Origin: Ramlibacter agri
Lineage (GTDB): Bacteria; Pseudomonadota; Gammaproteobacteria; Burkholderiales; Burkholderiaceae_C
Direction: 5' to 3'
NCBI RefSeq assembly: GCF_012927085.1
Contig: NZ_JABBFX010000003.1
Span: forward strand, 496,001 to 560,000
DNA length: 64,000 bases
Every line of letters begins with the position of its first letter. The first letter of the stretch is position 1. The translations under genes were made by a program, and so were the position numbers. The notes below the pieces were generated by a model. The model saw only the letters and a list, made by a program, of their open reading frames with translations. It was not told the DNA's origin and made no database searches. Positions 1 through 8,426 of this stretch are shown piece after piece.

Positions 1-796
1 GCGCCCATTGGCGGGTCTTGCGCATGGCGAGCCTGGCGCGTCCGGTGGCGTCCAGGGTGTCACGCCGCAGCGCGTTGGGGGCTTCGACGGCCAAGGTCGC
101 ATCCGCTTCCAGGGCCGAGGCCAGCCGCACCAGCGGAACCTCGCCTTCCCCGGGCAGCAGCCGGTGCGCCCGCGCTTCTTCGGCCAGCGACGGTGGCGCG
201 GGCGGGCGGGCCAGGACATCGCTGACCTGCGCGAAGGCGCGCGCAACCTCGGGAGACTCCGCCCAGGTCTCGAAGGAGCCACCCGAGCGGAACAGGTGCA
301 GGCTGTCGACCAGCACCCGGGCGCCGGGATGCGCCGAGCGCCGCACCAGCGCACACGCCCGCTGCAGCGTTGGCAAGGCGGTGTAGGCCATGAATTCGAC
401 GCCGACGCGCAGGCCGCGCGCGGCCGCGGCCGTCGCCACGCCCGCCAGTTGCTCCGCGGCGCGCGCTTCGTCGTCCTCGTCGACGTTGGCGACGAGCCAG
501 CGCGCGCCGAGTTCCTGCGCGGCGTCGAGGGCCGGAGCCAGCTGCCGCAATTGCAGGGCCGGCCCGAGCCGCACGACCTCCACGTCGTGCACCTGCACGC
601 CGAGCGCCCGCGTGCGGGCCAGCGTCTCGCGCAGCATCGCGCTGCCGGGGGCCATGGGCCAGGGCTGTTCGCCGGGCCTGGCAGGCAGCAGGCGCAGGCC
701 GACCTGCCGGAAGCCCGCGGCGGCGGCCGCTTCCACCAGTTCGGGCGGCGAGGCGTCCTGCACCGTGAAGTGCGCCAGGGACAGGCGAAAGGCCAT
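1..796 (-). CDS. Sugar phosphate isomerase/epimerase-like TIM-barrel protein (partial, C-terminus beyond window)
   Basis: The reading frame starts at an ATG at 796 and stays open to base 1, giving 265 residues without a stop. The start reads MAFRLSLAHFTV and overlaps the stop of the upstream FAD oxidoreductase by one base (TGATG), so the two are translationally coupled. The pattern of short beta strands ending in acidic residues (VGVEFMAY, VLVDSLHL, ATLAVEAPN) fits the xylose-isomerase-like TIM barrel (AP endonuclease 2 superfamily), in which Glu/Asp/His residues bind a metal. It is probably cytoplasmic and acts on a sugar acid or polyol intermediate. The substrate cannot be named. Its place as third gene after an exported hydrolase and an FAD oxidoreductase suggests one catabolic operon under the IclR protein at 3187. 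Confidence 0.75.
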   Translation of the reverse strand, partial: MAFRLSLAHFTVQDASPPELVEAAAAAGFRQVGLRLLPARPGEQPWPMAPGSAMLRETLARTRALGVQVHDVEVVRLGPALQLRQLAPALDAAQELGARWLVANVDEDDEARAAEQLAGVATAAAARGLRVGVEFMAYTALPTLQRACALVRRSAHPGARVLVDSLHLFRSGGSFETWAESPEVARAFAQVSDVLARPPAPPSLAEEARAHRLLPGEGEVPLVRLASALEADATLAVEAPNALRRDTLDATGRARLAMRKTRQWA

Positions 797-2208
797 CAGT
801 GCGTTCCTTCGAGGATGGCGCCGTCGGCCAGCAACCGGCGGCGCAAGGCAGTGCGGTCCACGCTGCGCACGTCGCCGTCCCAGCCCGGGCTGGCGTCGCA
901 CAGCGCGGCGGCCGTCCCGGCGGCCTGGCCGGTCGCCATGCAGGTGCCCATCACCCGGGCGGAACTCTGCGCCTCGCGCGTGCTGGAGATGCAGCGTCCC
1001 GCCATCAGCAGGCGGGTCTGTCCGCGCGGGATCAGGCATTCCAGCGGAATGTCGTACGAGCCGCCCTGTGCGATGGTCTCGTGGCGGTGGTCCTTGACGC
1101 CGAGGATATCCAGTTCGTGGCCGCCCTTGGCGATGCCGTCGGCGCGCTTGCGCGCGTGCAGGATGTCCTCGCCGCTCAGCACGTAGTCGCCCAGGATGCG
1201 CCGCGTCTCGCGGATGCCGATGCGCGGCGCCACCGCGGCGAGCTGCGCCTGCTCGAAGCCGGGGAGGCGGCGGCGCAGGAAGTCCAGGCCCTGCTTCACC
1301 TGCGCCATCAGCGGCGCCAGGGCTGCGCTCACCGATTCGGCACGCGTGCCGTCGACGCCGGCCAACTGGGTGGAATTGATGCTCACCTCCTTGCGTGCCA
1401 GCGAGGTGGGGACGATGGCGAGCACCGACGTCGGGTACATCTCGCCGGACGCGATGGCATCCTTCAGGAGTCCGTGGGTGCCTCGCAGCAGCACCTTGGG
1501 CAGGCCCTGGCGATGGAGCGCCTCGGCGCAGGCCCGGGCGTCCATGCCCAGGCCGGGATAGTCGCCGAGGCCGAAGTGCTCGGGGTGCTGGCGCACGAAG
1601 TCCAGCAGGCGAGCCGACTCCACGCCGCAGACGCGGTACATCAGCGTGGGCGGCTGCAGCACGCCGCCGGCGCCGCCCTGTTCGTAGCCGGCGCCGGCCA
1701 TGACTGACACGTCGCCGTCGCCAGAACAATCGATGACGACGCGAGCGCGGTACCAGCGCTCCGCGCCCTTGTGGACTGCGCGCACGCTCGCCCCTTGCGC
1801 GTCCTGCGCGAAACCGAAGACGAAAGCCGGCATCAGGGTCCGCACGCCCGCGTCGGCCAGCAGGCCGGTGACGGCGATCTTCATCAGCTCGGTGTCGAAG
1901 CACACGAGGTGCAGCGCCCGGTAGTCGAAGACGGGGCCGATGTAGCCCCCCAGCGCCTTGACGCGATCCAGCAACTCGGTGACGACGCCGCCGACGATCC
2001 ACTCGCCGCGGGTGGAGAGGCAGCCGAGGAGCGAGATGCCGCTGATCAACTCGCCGCCGGGCAAGGGCGAGGCGTCGAGCAGCAAGGTGCGGGCGCCGCA
2101 GCGGGCGGCGGCCGTGGCCGCAGCGACTCCGGCACTGCCCGCGCCGACGACGATCACGTCCCAGTCCTCGGGCAGGCTGGCTTGTGGAGGGAGATGGAGG
2201 CTTGTCAT
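796..2208 (-). CDS. FAD-dependent oxidoreductase
   Basis: A 470-residue protein with a dinucleotide-binding motif near the N-terminus (DVIVVGAGSAG, residues 17-27), followed by LLLDASPLPGGE, the usual strand that binds the FAD ribose. A second FAD contact (VVIDCSGDGDV) lies near residue 160, and the C-terminus has LLMAGRCISSTREAQSS. These are typical of the FAD_oxidored family (PF12831), whose substrates are mostly unknown small molecules; the protein has no signal peptide. It lies 13 bases after the exported hydrolase and overlaps the TIM-barrel gene by one base, so all three genes are probably one transcript. The family call is firm; the substrate is unknown. Confidence 0.85.
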   Translation of the reverse strand: MTSLHLPPQASLPEDWDVIVVGAGSAGVAAATAAARCGARTLLLDASPLPGGELISGISLLGCLSTRGEWIVGGVVTELLDRVKALGGYIGPVFDYRALHLVCFDTELMKIAVTGLLADAGVRTLMPAFVFGFAQDAQGASVRAVHKGAERWYRARVVIDCSGDGDVSVMAGAGYEQGGAGGVLQPPTLMYRVCGVESARLLDFVRQHPEHFGLGDYPGLGMDARACAEALHRQGLPKVLLRGTHGLLKDAIASGEMYPTSVLAIVPTSLARKEVSINSTQLAGVDGTRAESVSAALAPLMAQVKQGLDFLRRRLPGFEQAQLAAVAPRIGIRETRRILGDYVLSGEDILHARKRADGIAKGGHELDILGVKDHRHETIAQGGSYDIPLECLIPRGQTRLLMAGRCISSTREAQSSARVMGTCMATGQAAGTAAALCDASPGWDGDVRSVDRTALRRRLLADGAILEGTH

Positions 2209-2221
2209 TCGTTCCGCCCGC

Positions 2222-3064
2222 TCAATTGCGCCCCTGGGCGAGCAGCAGGTCGGCGAGCTGGCGCGGCCGGCTCACCATCACGTCGTGTCCCGCGGCGATC
2301 TCGCTGAAGCTCCAGCCCGGGTCGGCCTTGACGCGCTCCTTGGTGGGCGCCAGCACGTCCAGCGCTGGCGAGGTGCAGCTGATGAACGCGCGTCGCGGTG
2401 CGGCGGCGGCTGCCGGCTGGCCCATCCGCAGCGCCTGCAGGTAGGTGCCGCTCGGATGGTCGGTCAGGCGGGCGTCGACCCAGTCGATGTCCGCCTGCGA
2501 CTCGAGCCCGAAATACATCGCCGGGATCTTCGGCCAGCGCGGGTTGCCCGCGGCGAAGTCCGCCTGCATCTGGGCCTGGCCGGCGGCGTCGACGTAGTTG
2601 AACAGGCGGTCTCCCGGCGTCGGCACGAAGGCATCGAGGTAGACCGCGCAGCGCAGCCGGCCTTCGCCCGCCAGCGCCTCGATGGCGCCGGTGGCCGGGA
2701 AGCCCCCATAGCTGTGCGCCACGAGGACCACGTCGCGCAGGTCCCGCGTGCGCACGAGCGTGAGGATGTCGGCGATGTGCGTGTCGAGGTTGATGGCCGT
2801 CGACATCTCGCCCGCTCGCTCGGCCAGGCCGGCCAGGGTGGGCGCATGGGCGCCTGCGCCCGCGGCCTGCAGCAGCGGGACGACCCTGTCCCACGCCCAG
2901 CCGCCGTGCCAGGCGCCGTGCACCAGCACGTACTGCGGCGGCGGGTCGGATTCACCGCCGCCGCAGGCACTGACCGCGGCCGCGCCCGCGACGGCGCACG
3001 CTGCGCGCAGGAACTGGCGCCGGTTGCGGCGCGCTGGTGGGGTGGCCCGGTCTTTCATCTGCAT
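2222..3064 (-). CDS. Exported alpha/beta hydrolase (Tat-type lipoprotein)
   Basis: A 280-residue protein. The N-terminus has a twin-arginine motif (NRRQFLRA, residues 14-21), a hydrophobic stretch and a lipobox ending at Cys34 (AVSAC), followed by a Gly/Pro-rich linker. It should be exported folded and lipid-anchored. The mature part begins with the oxyanion-loop motif VLVHGAWHGGWAWD, then the nucleophile elbow VAHSYGG (Ser118) and a late histidine (AAGHD, His260). This is the layout of the hydroxynitrile lyase/salicylate-esterase-like branch of the alpha/beta hydrolases. A small ester is the likely substrate. It is the first gene of an operon that diverges from an IclR regulator; two operator-like repeats lie in the spacer. 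Confidence 0.85.
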   Translation of the reverse strand: MQMKDRATPPARRNRRQFLRAACAVAGAAAVSACGGGESDPPPQYVLVHGAWHGGWAWDRVVPLLQAAGAGAHAPTLAGLAERAGEMSTAINLDTHIADILTLVRTRDLRDVVLVAHSYGGFPATGAIEALAGEGRLRCAVYLDAFVPTPGDRLFNYVDAAGQAQMQADFAAGNPRWPKIPAMYFGLESQADIDWVDARLTDHPSGTYLQALRMGQPAAAAAPRRAFISCTSPALDVLAPTKERVKADPGWSFSEIAAGHDVMVSRPRQLADLLLAQGRN

Positions 3065-3096
3065 CCTCGGTCTCCGTCGTGGGTTCGTTTCAGCTT

Positions 3097-3130
3097 AGTT
3101 CATGTATGTGAACTGTTCATGAATATAAAC
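3097..3130. promoter_or_regulatory. Tandem operator-like palindromes in the divergent hydrolase/IclR promoter region
   Basis: AGTTCA (3097-3102) and TGAACT (3109-3114) form a perfect inverted repeat with a six-base spacer. Directly next to it, GTTCAT...ATAAAC at 3115-3130 forms a second, imperfect copy. The region is strikingly AT-rich for this genome. It lies between the divergent hydrolase (start 3064) and IclR (start 3187) genes. Autoregulation by the IclR protein with control of the operon is the natural reading, but this is inferred from position and symmetry only. Confidence 0.55.
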
Positions 3131-3186
3131 AAGATCCGGAAAATGCGTCAAGCGGCCTCGCGGAGGCGGCTCCTACAATTCGCCGC

Positions 3187-3978
3187 ATGGCGTCTCCAAG
3201 AACCTCCGCCGCCGGCGCCCCGGCCGATGCGGCGTCCGTGAAGTCGGCGGATCGTGTGCTGGACATCCTGGAGTTGCTCGGACGCCAGGGCAGCGCACTC
3301 AGCCACCACGAGATCGGCACCACGCTCGGCATCCCCAAGAGCAGCCTCACGCACCTGCTGCGCAACCTGGTCGCGCGCGAGTTCCTGGCCTACGAAAGCG
3401 CCAAGGGCGTCTACTCGATGGGGCCGGCGGTGCACCGGCTGGTGTCGGGCCGGCAGGACCGCGAAGCCCTGATCGCGCTGGCGCGGCCCGTCGTGGACTG
3501 GATCGCGAAGAGCACCGGCGAGGCCGCCGCGTACTCCGTGCTGCGCGATGGCGAGGTCGAACGCGTGTGCGTGGCCGAATCGAAGTCGCCGCTGTCCTAT
3601 CGCATGGCCGTCGGCGACCGCTTCCCGCTCTACTCCACGTCTGCGGGCAAGGCGATGCTGGCGGCGCTGCCGCCGGAGGAGCTCGCGGACTGGCTGGACC
3701 AGGCGGACCTGCAGCGCCACACGGCCAGCACCATCCGTTCCGTGAGCGCCCTGCGCAAGGAACTACAGCAGGTGCGCAAGACCGGCATCGCGTATTCGCG
3801 CGGCGAGCACACGCCGGGCGTGGTCGGCATGGCGATCGCCATGCAGTTGCCGGGTGACCCGCAGCCGTCCGCGCTCAACGTGGTGGTGCCTAGCGTTCGC
3901 CTGACACCGGACACCGAACAGGCCTGCCTCGACGCGCTGCGGCAGGCGCGCCAGCGGCTCGAGACCGGCGCGCGCTGA
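3187..3978 (+). CDS. IclR family transcriptional regulator
   Basis: A 263-residue protein with an N-terminal winged helix-turn-helix (about residues 18-75). The recognition region reads IGTTLGIPKSSLTHLLRNL, followed by FLAYESAKGVYSMGP. The C-terminal effector domain contains SAGKAMLAALP, the family's usual ligand-pocket segment, and a HTPGVVGMAIAM segment near the end. The start at 3187 leaves a 122-base spacer to the divergent hydrolase operon, with tandem palindromes in it. It most likely regulates that operon in response to an aromatic or small organic acid; the effector is unknown. It is one of four IclR proteins in the window and is not especially close to the others. Confidence 0.92.
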   Translation: MASPRTSAAGAPADAASVKSADRVLDILELLGRQGSALSHHEIGTTLGIPKSSLTHLLRNLVAREFLAYESAKGVYSMGPAVHRLVSGRQDREALIALARPVVDWIAKSTGEAAAYSVLRDGEVERVCVAESKSPLSYRMAVGDRFPLYSTSAGKAMLAALPPEELADWLDQADLQRHTASTIRSVSALRKELQQVRKTGIAYSRGEHTPGVVGMAIAMQLPGDPQPSALNVVVPSVRLTPDTEQACLDALRQARQRLETGAR

Positions 3979-3999
3979 CGCGGGCCCGGGGCCTGCGCC

Positions 4000-5136
4000 T
4001 CACTCGGCCGAAGTCGTCACCACCATTTGCGGCGCCTCGGCTTCCGCAGCCGGCAGCACCGGTTTGCGCTCGCTCGCCACCCAGCCCATGAAGATCTGGT
4101 AGCCCAGCGCCAGCACGGTGGCGCCGACGAACAGGCCCAGGATGCCCGCGGTGGCCATGCCGCCGAGGGCGCCGATCAGGATCACCGGCATCGGCGCATC
4201 GACGCCGCGGCCCAGCAGCAGCGGCTTGAGCACGTTGTCGGCCATGCCGGCCACGAACAGCAGCACCGAGAAGAGGGCCGCCTCGCCATTGCCGTAGTGC
4301 CCGCTCATCCAGAGGTAGGCGATCGCAGGCAGCGTGACGATCAAGGCCGGCACTTGCGCGATGCCCAGCACCAGCACCACGCCGGACAGCACGCCGGCCA
4401 GCGGCACTTGTGCGACGAGCAGGCAGAGGCCCACGGCCAGCGACTGGATGAAGGCGATGCCGATGACGCCCTGGGCCACGGCGCGGATGGTCGCCACGGA
4501 AAGACGCGTGAACTCCTCGCCCCGGGCGGCGCCGAACAGCCGCACGAAGATCGCGCGGCAAGCACGCGCGCCGGCTTCGCCGAAAGCCATCAACAGGCCC
4601 GCCAGGATCAGGGCAGCAATGAACTTGAGGATGCCGCCGCCGATCGAGGCCACCAGCGCGAGCGCGGCACGGGCCAGTTCGCCGACCTTGGGCTGCAGGC
4701 TTTGCAGCAGCGCCGGCAGGTCGGAGTGCACCCGTTCCCAGAAGCCATAGACCTTCGGGCCGATCAAGGGCCAGCTGGCGACGCGCTCGGGCGGCGGCGG
4801 GACCTGCAGCGTGTTCTGCTGCAGGCCGTCGACCAGGCGCTTCACCGAATCGCCGGTGGAATCGAGCAGCACCGCGGTGGGCGCGACGATCAACGCGATG
4901 CCTAGCAGCGTGATCAGGGTGGACGCCCAGCCCGTGCGCCCGCCCAACTTGCGGGCCACGGTCCGCTGCAGCGGATAGAGCGTGATGGCCAGGATGATCG
5001 CCCAGGCCATCAGCGACAGGAAGGGCGCGAAGACCTGGTAGCACAGGAGCGCCAGCACGACGATCAAGCCGGCGCGGATCAGTACTTCCTGCAGGCTGGT
5101 GGACAGCCGGCTAGCGAGCCCGTCTTCGGAGTTCAC
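4000..5136 (-). CDS. AI-2E family transporter (PerM-like membrane protein)
   Basis: A 378-residue polytopic membrane protein. Hydrophobic stretches near residues 22-55 and 90-115 and in the C-terminal half (SLAVGLCLLVAQVPLAGVL, GVVLVLGIAQVPALIVTLP) match the AI-2E/PerM family of about eight membrane spans. The late segment MADNVLKPLLLGRGVDAPMPV is typical of the family. Members export autoinducer-2 or have unknown transport roles, so the name does not settle the substrate. It is a single gene convergent with iclR (22-base gap). A paralogue lies at 12380-13438. Confidence 0.88.
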   Translation of the reverse strand: MNSEDGLASRLSTSLQEVLIRAGLIVVLALLCYQVFAPFLSLMAWAIILAITLYPLQRTVARKLGGRTGWASTLITLLGIALIVAPTAVLLDSTGDSVKRLVDGLQQNTLQVPPPPERVASWPLIGPKVYGFWERVHSDLPALLQSLQPKVGELARAALALVASIGGGILKFIAALILAGLLMAFGEAGARACRAIFVRLFGAARGEEFTRLSVATIRAVAQGVIGIAFIQSLAVGLCLLVAQVPLAGVLSGVVLVLGIAQVPALIVTLPAIAYLWMSGHYGNGEAALFSVLLFVAGMADNVLKPLLLGRGVDAPMPVILIGALGGMATAGILGLFVGATVLALGYQIFMGWVASERKPVLPAAEAEAPQMVVTTSAE

Positions 5137-5216
5137 GGCGATTCCCCGGTGGTACCAGCACGACCGTATTCCGCGCGTTCCGGCGCGCGTAGTGGACTTT
5201 GGTCCTATGAGCGTGG

Positions 5217-7415
5217 CTAGCCGATGACGATCCGGAACAGGCTCCAGCGCCGGCCGTGCCCGCGCCCATGTCCATGGTGGCCGCCGTGGTGCCCGTGATG
5301 ACCCGCATGGTGGCCGTGGCCGCGAGGCCGCGCCGGTTCGGCCGCATCGCCCTGTTCGTCATCGTCTTCACCCGATGGCGCCGCTGCTTGGGGCGCCTGC
5401 GGACCGGCGCCGGCCACCGCCGTCTGCGGAGCGGCAGCGGCGGCGGGAGCGGGCGCAGGAACAGGAACGGGCGCAGGCGCAGGCGCGGGCGCGGGCGCGG
5501 GCGCGACCGGCGCCGCCACCGCAACTTCCGGCAACGCCCCTGGCGGCCGCCCGAAACTCGCAGCCGGGTCGATCCACTTCGCCCCCAGCGCCTGCTGGAA
5601 GAACTCCGCCACCATCGGCAAGGCGCTGTTCGCGCCCGGCCCCCAGCTGTCGCCCATGCGCAGGCGGCTGTCGTCGAAGCCGACCCAGGCGCCGGCCACC
5701 AGCTGCGGGTGCATCAGCAGGAACCAGCCATCGGTGTTGTCCTGTGTCGTGCCCGTCTTGCCGGCGACGTCCGCGGTGATGCCATAGCGCTCGCGGATCG
5801 CGCGGCCGGTGCCGTGGTTCACCACGCCGCGCATGGCGTCGATCAGGGTGAGGTCCACGCCGGCATCGAGCTCGCGCTGCGGCCGCGCCGGCGCGAAGGC
5901 TTCCAGCACGCGGCCATGGCGGTCTTCCACCTGCAGGACGATCACCGGCTCGAGGTAGCGGCCGCCGTTGGCGATGCTGCCGTAGGCGGTGACCATTTCC
6001 TTCAGGCTCACCGGGCTGGTGCCGAGCGCCAGCGAGGGCACGGCGTCGAGCTTGCTGTCCCGCACGCCCAGGTCGCGCGCCAGCCGCGCTACCCGCGCCG
6101 GCCCGACCTTCTGCATCACCTGCGCCGTGATCGTGTTGCGCGAATAGGCCAGGCCGTCGCCCAGCGTCATGGGCTGCATCGAAGGCGGCGTGGTGTCCTG
6201 CGGCGTCCAGGTGCTGTTGCCGTTGCGGATCGCCACCGGCTGGTCGATGAACGTGTCGGTGGGCTTCAGGCCGGCGGCGAAGGCCGCGCCGTAGACGAAA
6301 GGCTTGAAGGTCGACCCCGGCTGGCGCCGGGCCTGCTCCACGTGGTCGAACTGGCTGGTCGCGAAATCGCTGCTGCCCACCCAGGCCAGCACGTGGCCGT
6401 CGCGCGGGTCGATGGCCAGGAAGCCGGATTGCAGCGGCTGGTTGCGCGCCACTGCCGCGGCTGCCGGCTGCAAGGCCTGCAGCTGGTGGGCGACGACGTT
6501 GTTGGCGGCCGCCTGCAGGTGCGAATTGATCGTCGTGCGCACCACCAGGCCGTCGGCATGCACCGAGTAGCCGTGGCGGTCGGCCCAGTCCGTCAGCCAG
6601 CGGCGCACCTGCTGCGCGAGGTGGGGCGCCGGGCCGAGGTCTTCGCGCTGCACTTCGAAGTCCACGCGCAAGGGTCGCGCCTGCAGGCTGTGCATCTGCG
6701 CTTCGCCCAGGTCGCCGTGCTGCTGCATCAGCTGCAGCACCAGGTTGCGCCGCTCGATCGCGCGCTCGGGATGCAGCATGGGGTTGTAGTAGCTGGTGCC
6801 CTTGAGCATGGCGACCAGGGTCGCGCTCTCCAGCACGTCGAGCTGCGACGCGTTCTTGCCGAAGTAGGTGCGCGCGGCCATCTCGATGCCGGTGGCGTTG
6901 TACAGGAAGGGCACCGTGTTCAGGTAAGTCTCCAGGATCTCCTGCTTGCTGGCGTGCGCCTCGATCTTCAGCGCCGTCATCGCCTCGCGCAGCTTGCGCG
7001 TGAGCGTGGGCGCGTTGCCGATCTCCTCCGGGTACAGGTTGCGCGCCAGCTGCTGCGTGATCGTCGAGCCGCCTTCGCGGTCGCCCTGCAGCGTGTTGAT
7101 GCCGGCCGCGGCCATGCGCAGCGGGTCGATGCCGATGTGATGGAAGAAGCGCCGGTCCTCGGTGGCCACCAGCGCCTGCACGACATAGGGCGAGATCTTC
7201 GACAGCGGCTGCCAGTCGTGGTTGCTGCCCCGGTAGCGCGCCAGCACCTGGCCGTCGGCCGAGACCAGCACGCTGGGCTGCTCCTCGCGCGCCTGGCGCA
7301 GGTGCGCGACCGATGGCGTGAAGGGCACCAGGGCCAGGACGTAGACGGCGAGGACGGCGCCCAGCCAGGCCAGCAGGGCCAGGGCGCGGCGCGCGAGCGT
7401 GCGTGGTTCAGCCAT
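5217..7415 (-). CDS. Bifunctional penicillin-binding protein (transglycosylase/transpeptidase) with His-rich C-terminal tail
   Basis: A 732-residue class A penicillin-binding protein that polymerises and cross-links peptidoglycan in the periplasm. It has one N-terminal membrane anchor (about residues 10-32). The GT51 transglycosylase domain carries catalytic Glu in TEDRRFFHH (Glu86) and GGSTITQQLARN (115-126). The transpeptidase domain carries STFK (Ser368, Lys371), SRN (425-427) and KTGTT (553-556 core), so both active sites look intact. After about residue 625 it becomes an Ala/Pro repeat, then an acidic patch (EDDDEQGD), then a run of HH/HG repeats rich in histidine and glycine, ending in a hydrophobic LFRIVIG. 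The tail is unusual for this family. The gene is single, with about 135 bases separating it from the divergent gst gene. Confidence 0.93.
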   Translation of the reverse strand: MAEPRTLARRALALLAWLGAVLAVYVLALVPFTPSVAHLRQAREEQPSVLVSADGQVLARYRGSNHDWQPLSKISPYVVQALVATEDRRFFHHIGIDPLRMAAAGINTLQGDREGGSTITQQLARNLYPEEIGNAPTLTRKLREAMTALKIEAHASKQEILETYLNTVPFLYNATGIEMAARTYFGKNASQLDVLESATLVAMLKGTSYYNPMLHPERAIERRNLVLQLMQQHGDLGEAQMHSLQARPLRVDFEVQREDLGPAPHLAQQVRRWLTDWADRHGYSVHADGLVVRTTINSHLQAAANNVVAHQLQALQPAAAAVARNQPLQSGFLAIDPRDGHVLAWVGSSDFATSQFDHVEQARRQPGSTFKPFVYGAAFAAGLKPTDTFIDQPVAIRNGNSTWTPQDTTPPSMQPMTLGDGLAYSRNTITAQVMQKVGPARVARLARDLGVRDSKLDAVPSLALGTSPVSLKEMVTAYGSIANGGRYLEPVIVLQVEDRHGRVLEAFAPARPQRELDAGVDLTLIDAMRGVVNHGTGRAIRERYGITADVAGKTGTTQDNTDGWFLLMHPQLVAGAWVGFDDSRLRMGDSWGPGANSALPMVAEFFQQALGAKWIDPAASFGRPPGALPEVAVAAPVAPAPAPAPAPAPVPVPAPAPAAAAAPQTAVAGAGPQAPQAAAPSGEDDDEQGDAAEPARPRGHGHHAGHHGHHGGHHGHGRGHGRRWSLFRIVIG

Positions 7416-7550
7416 GCAGGCAGCTTGCCGCGCCGTTGCCGTGCGCGGCCTTCACGCTTGCAGAGGCTGCGTGTAGGCGCAGGCTGGGGGCACGTCGCCG
7501 GCTTTCGCTCAGCCATGGCTTGCGGACGCGCTTGCCTATACTGGCCCGCC

Positions 7551-8426
7551 ATGACCGAACCCGCCTACACGCCCCCCGCCGTCTGGACCTGGAACAAGGA
7601 AAGCGGCGGCAAGTTCGCCAGCATCAACCGCCCCATCGCCGGAGCTACGCACGACCAGGAACTGCCGGTGGGCCGCCACCCGCTGCAGCTGTATTCGCTG
7701 GGCACGCCCAACGGCGTGAAGGTGACGGTACTGCTGGAGGAACTGCTGGCGCTGGGCCACGCCGGCGCCGAATACGACGCCTGGCTCATCAACATCGGCG
7801 AAGGCGCGCAGTTCGGCAGCGGCTTCGTCGGCGCGAACCCGAATTCCAAGATCCCGGCCATGGTGGACCGCAGCGGCCCGCAGCCGGTGCGCATCTTCGA
7901 GTCGGGCGCCATCCTCGTGCACCTCGCCGAGAAGTTCGGCGCCTTCCTGCCGCGTGAGCCCGCGGCGCGCGCGGAATGCCTGTCCTGGCTGTTCTGGCAG
8001 GTGGGCAGCGCCCCCTTCCTGGGCGGCGGCTTCGGGCACTTCTATGCCTACGCGCCCAGCAAGATCGAGTACGCCATCGACCGCTATGCGATGGAAGTGA
8101 AGCGCCAGCTCGACGTGCTGGACCGGCGCCTGGCCGAAACGCGCTACGTGGCCGGCAACGAGTACACGATCGCCGACATGGCCATCTGGCCCTGGTACGG
8201 CGCGCTGGCCAAGGGGCAGCTGTATGGCGCCGGCGAATTCCTGCAGGTGCAGGATTACCGCAACGTGCTGCGCTGGACCGACGAGATCGCGCAGCGGCCC
8301 GGCGCGCGCCGCGGCCGCATGGTCAACCGCACCTGGGGCGAGCCGGCGAGCCAGCTGCACGAGCGGCACGAGGCAAGCGACTTCGACACGAAGACACAGG
8401 ACAAGCTGGACGGAGCCAAGCCATGA
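7551..8426 (+). CDS. yghU: YghU-type glutathione S-transferase / disulfide-bond oxidoreductase
   Basis: A 291-residue protein starting MTEPAYTPPAVWTW. After an N-terminal extension comes the thioredoxin-like domain (QLYSLGTPNGVKVTVLLEEL), the NPNSKIPAMVD loop with the conserved cis-proline, and FESGAILVHLAEK, which binds the glutathione glutamyl group. The helical C-terminal domain follows, with YTIADMAIWPWYG as the family's N-capping region. The length and the extension match YghU/YfcG-type enzymes, which have glutathione-dependent disulfide reductase or peroxidase activity rather than classical conjugation. Its stop overlaps the start of the next gst by four bases (ATGA), so the two are co-translated. 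Confidence 0.88.
   Translation: MTEPAYTPPAVWTWNKESGGKFASINRPIAGATHDQELPVGRHPLQLYSLGTPNGVKVTVLLEELLALGHAGAEYDAWLINIGEGAQFGSGFVGANPNSKIPAMVDRSGPQPVRIFESGAILVHLAEKFGAFLPREPAARAECLSWLFWQVGSAPFLGGGFGHFYAYAPSKIEYAIDRYAMEVKRQLDVLDRRLAETRYVAGNEYTIADMAIWPWYGALAKGQLYGAGEFLQVQDYRNVLRWTDEIAQRPGARRGRMVNRTWGEPASQLHERHEASDFDTKTQDKLDGAKP

Noticed and set aside
3153..3178. GC-rich stretch with GGCTCCTACA before iclR that resembles the edge of a REP sequence.
   Set aside because: Only a partial, imperfect half-hairpin is visible and no second copy occurs in the window.
5256..8426. A 1056-codon open frame on the plus strand across the penicillin-binding protein gene.
   Set aside because: It is antisense to a gene with intact catalytic motifs, is rich in Arg/His/Ala as expected of a GC-rich shadow frame, and shows no domain except where it enters the genuine YghU-like gene at 7551.
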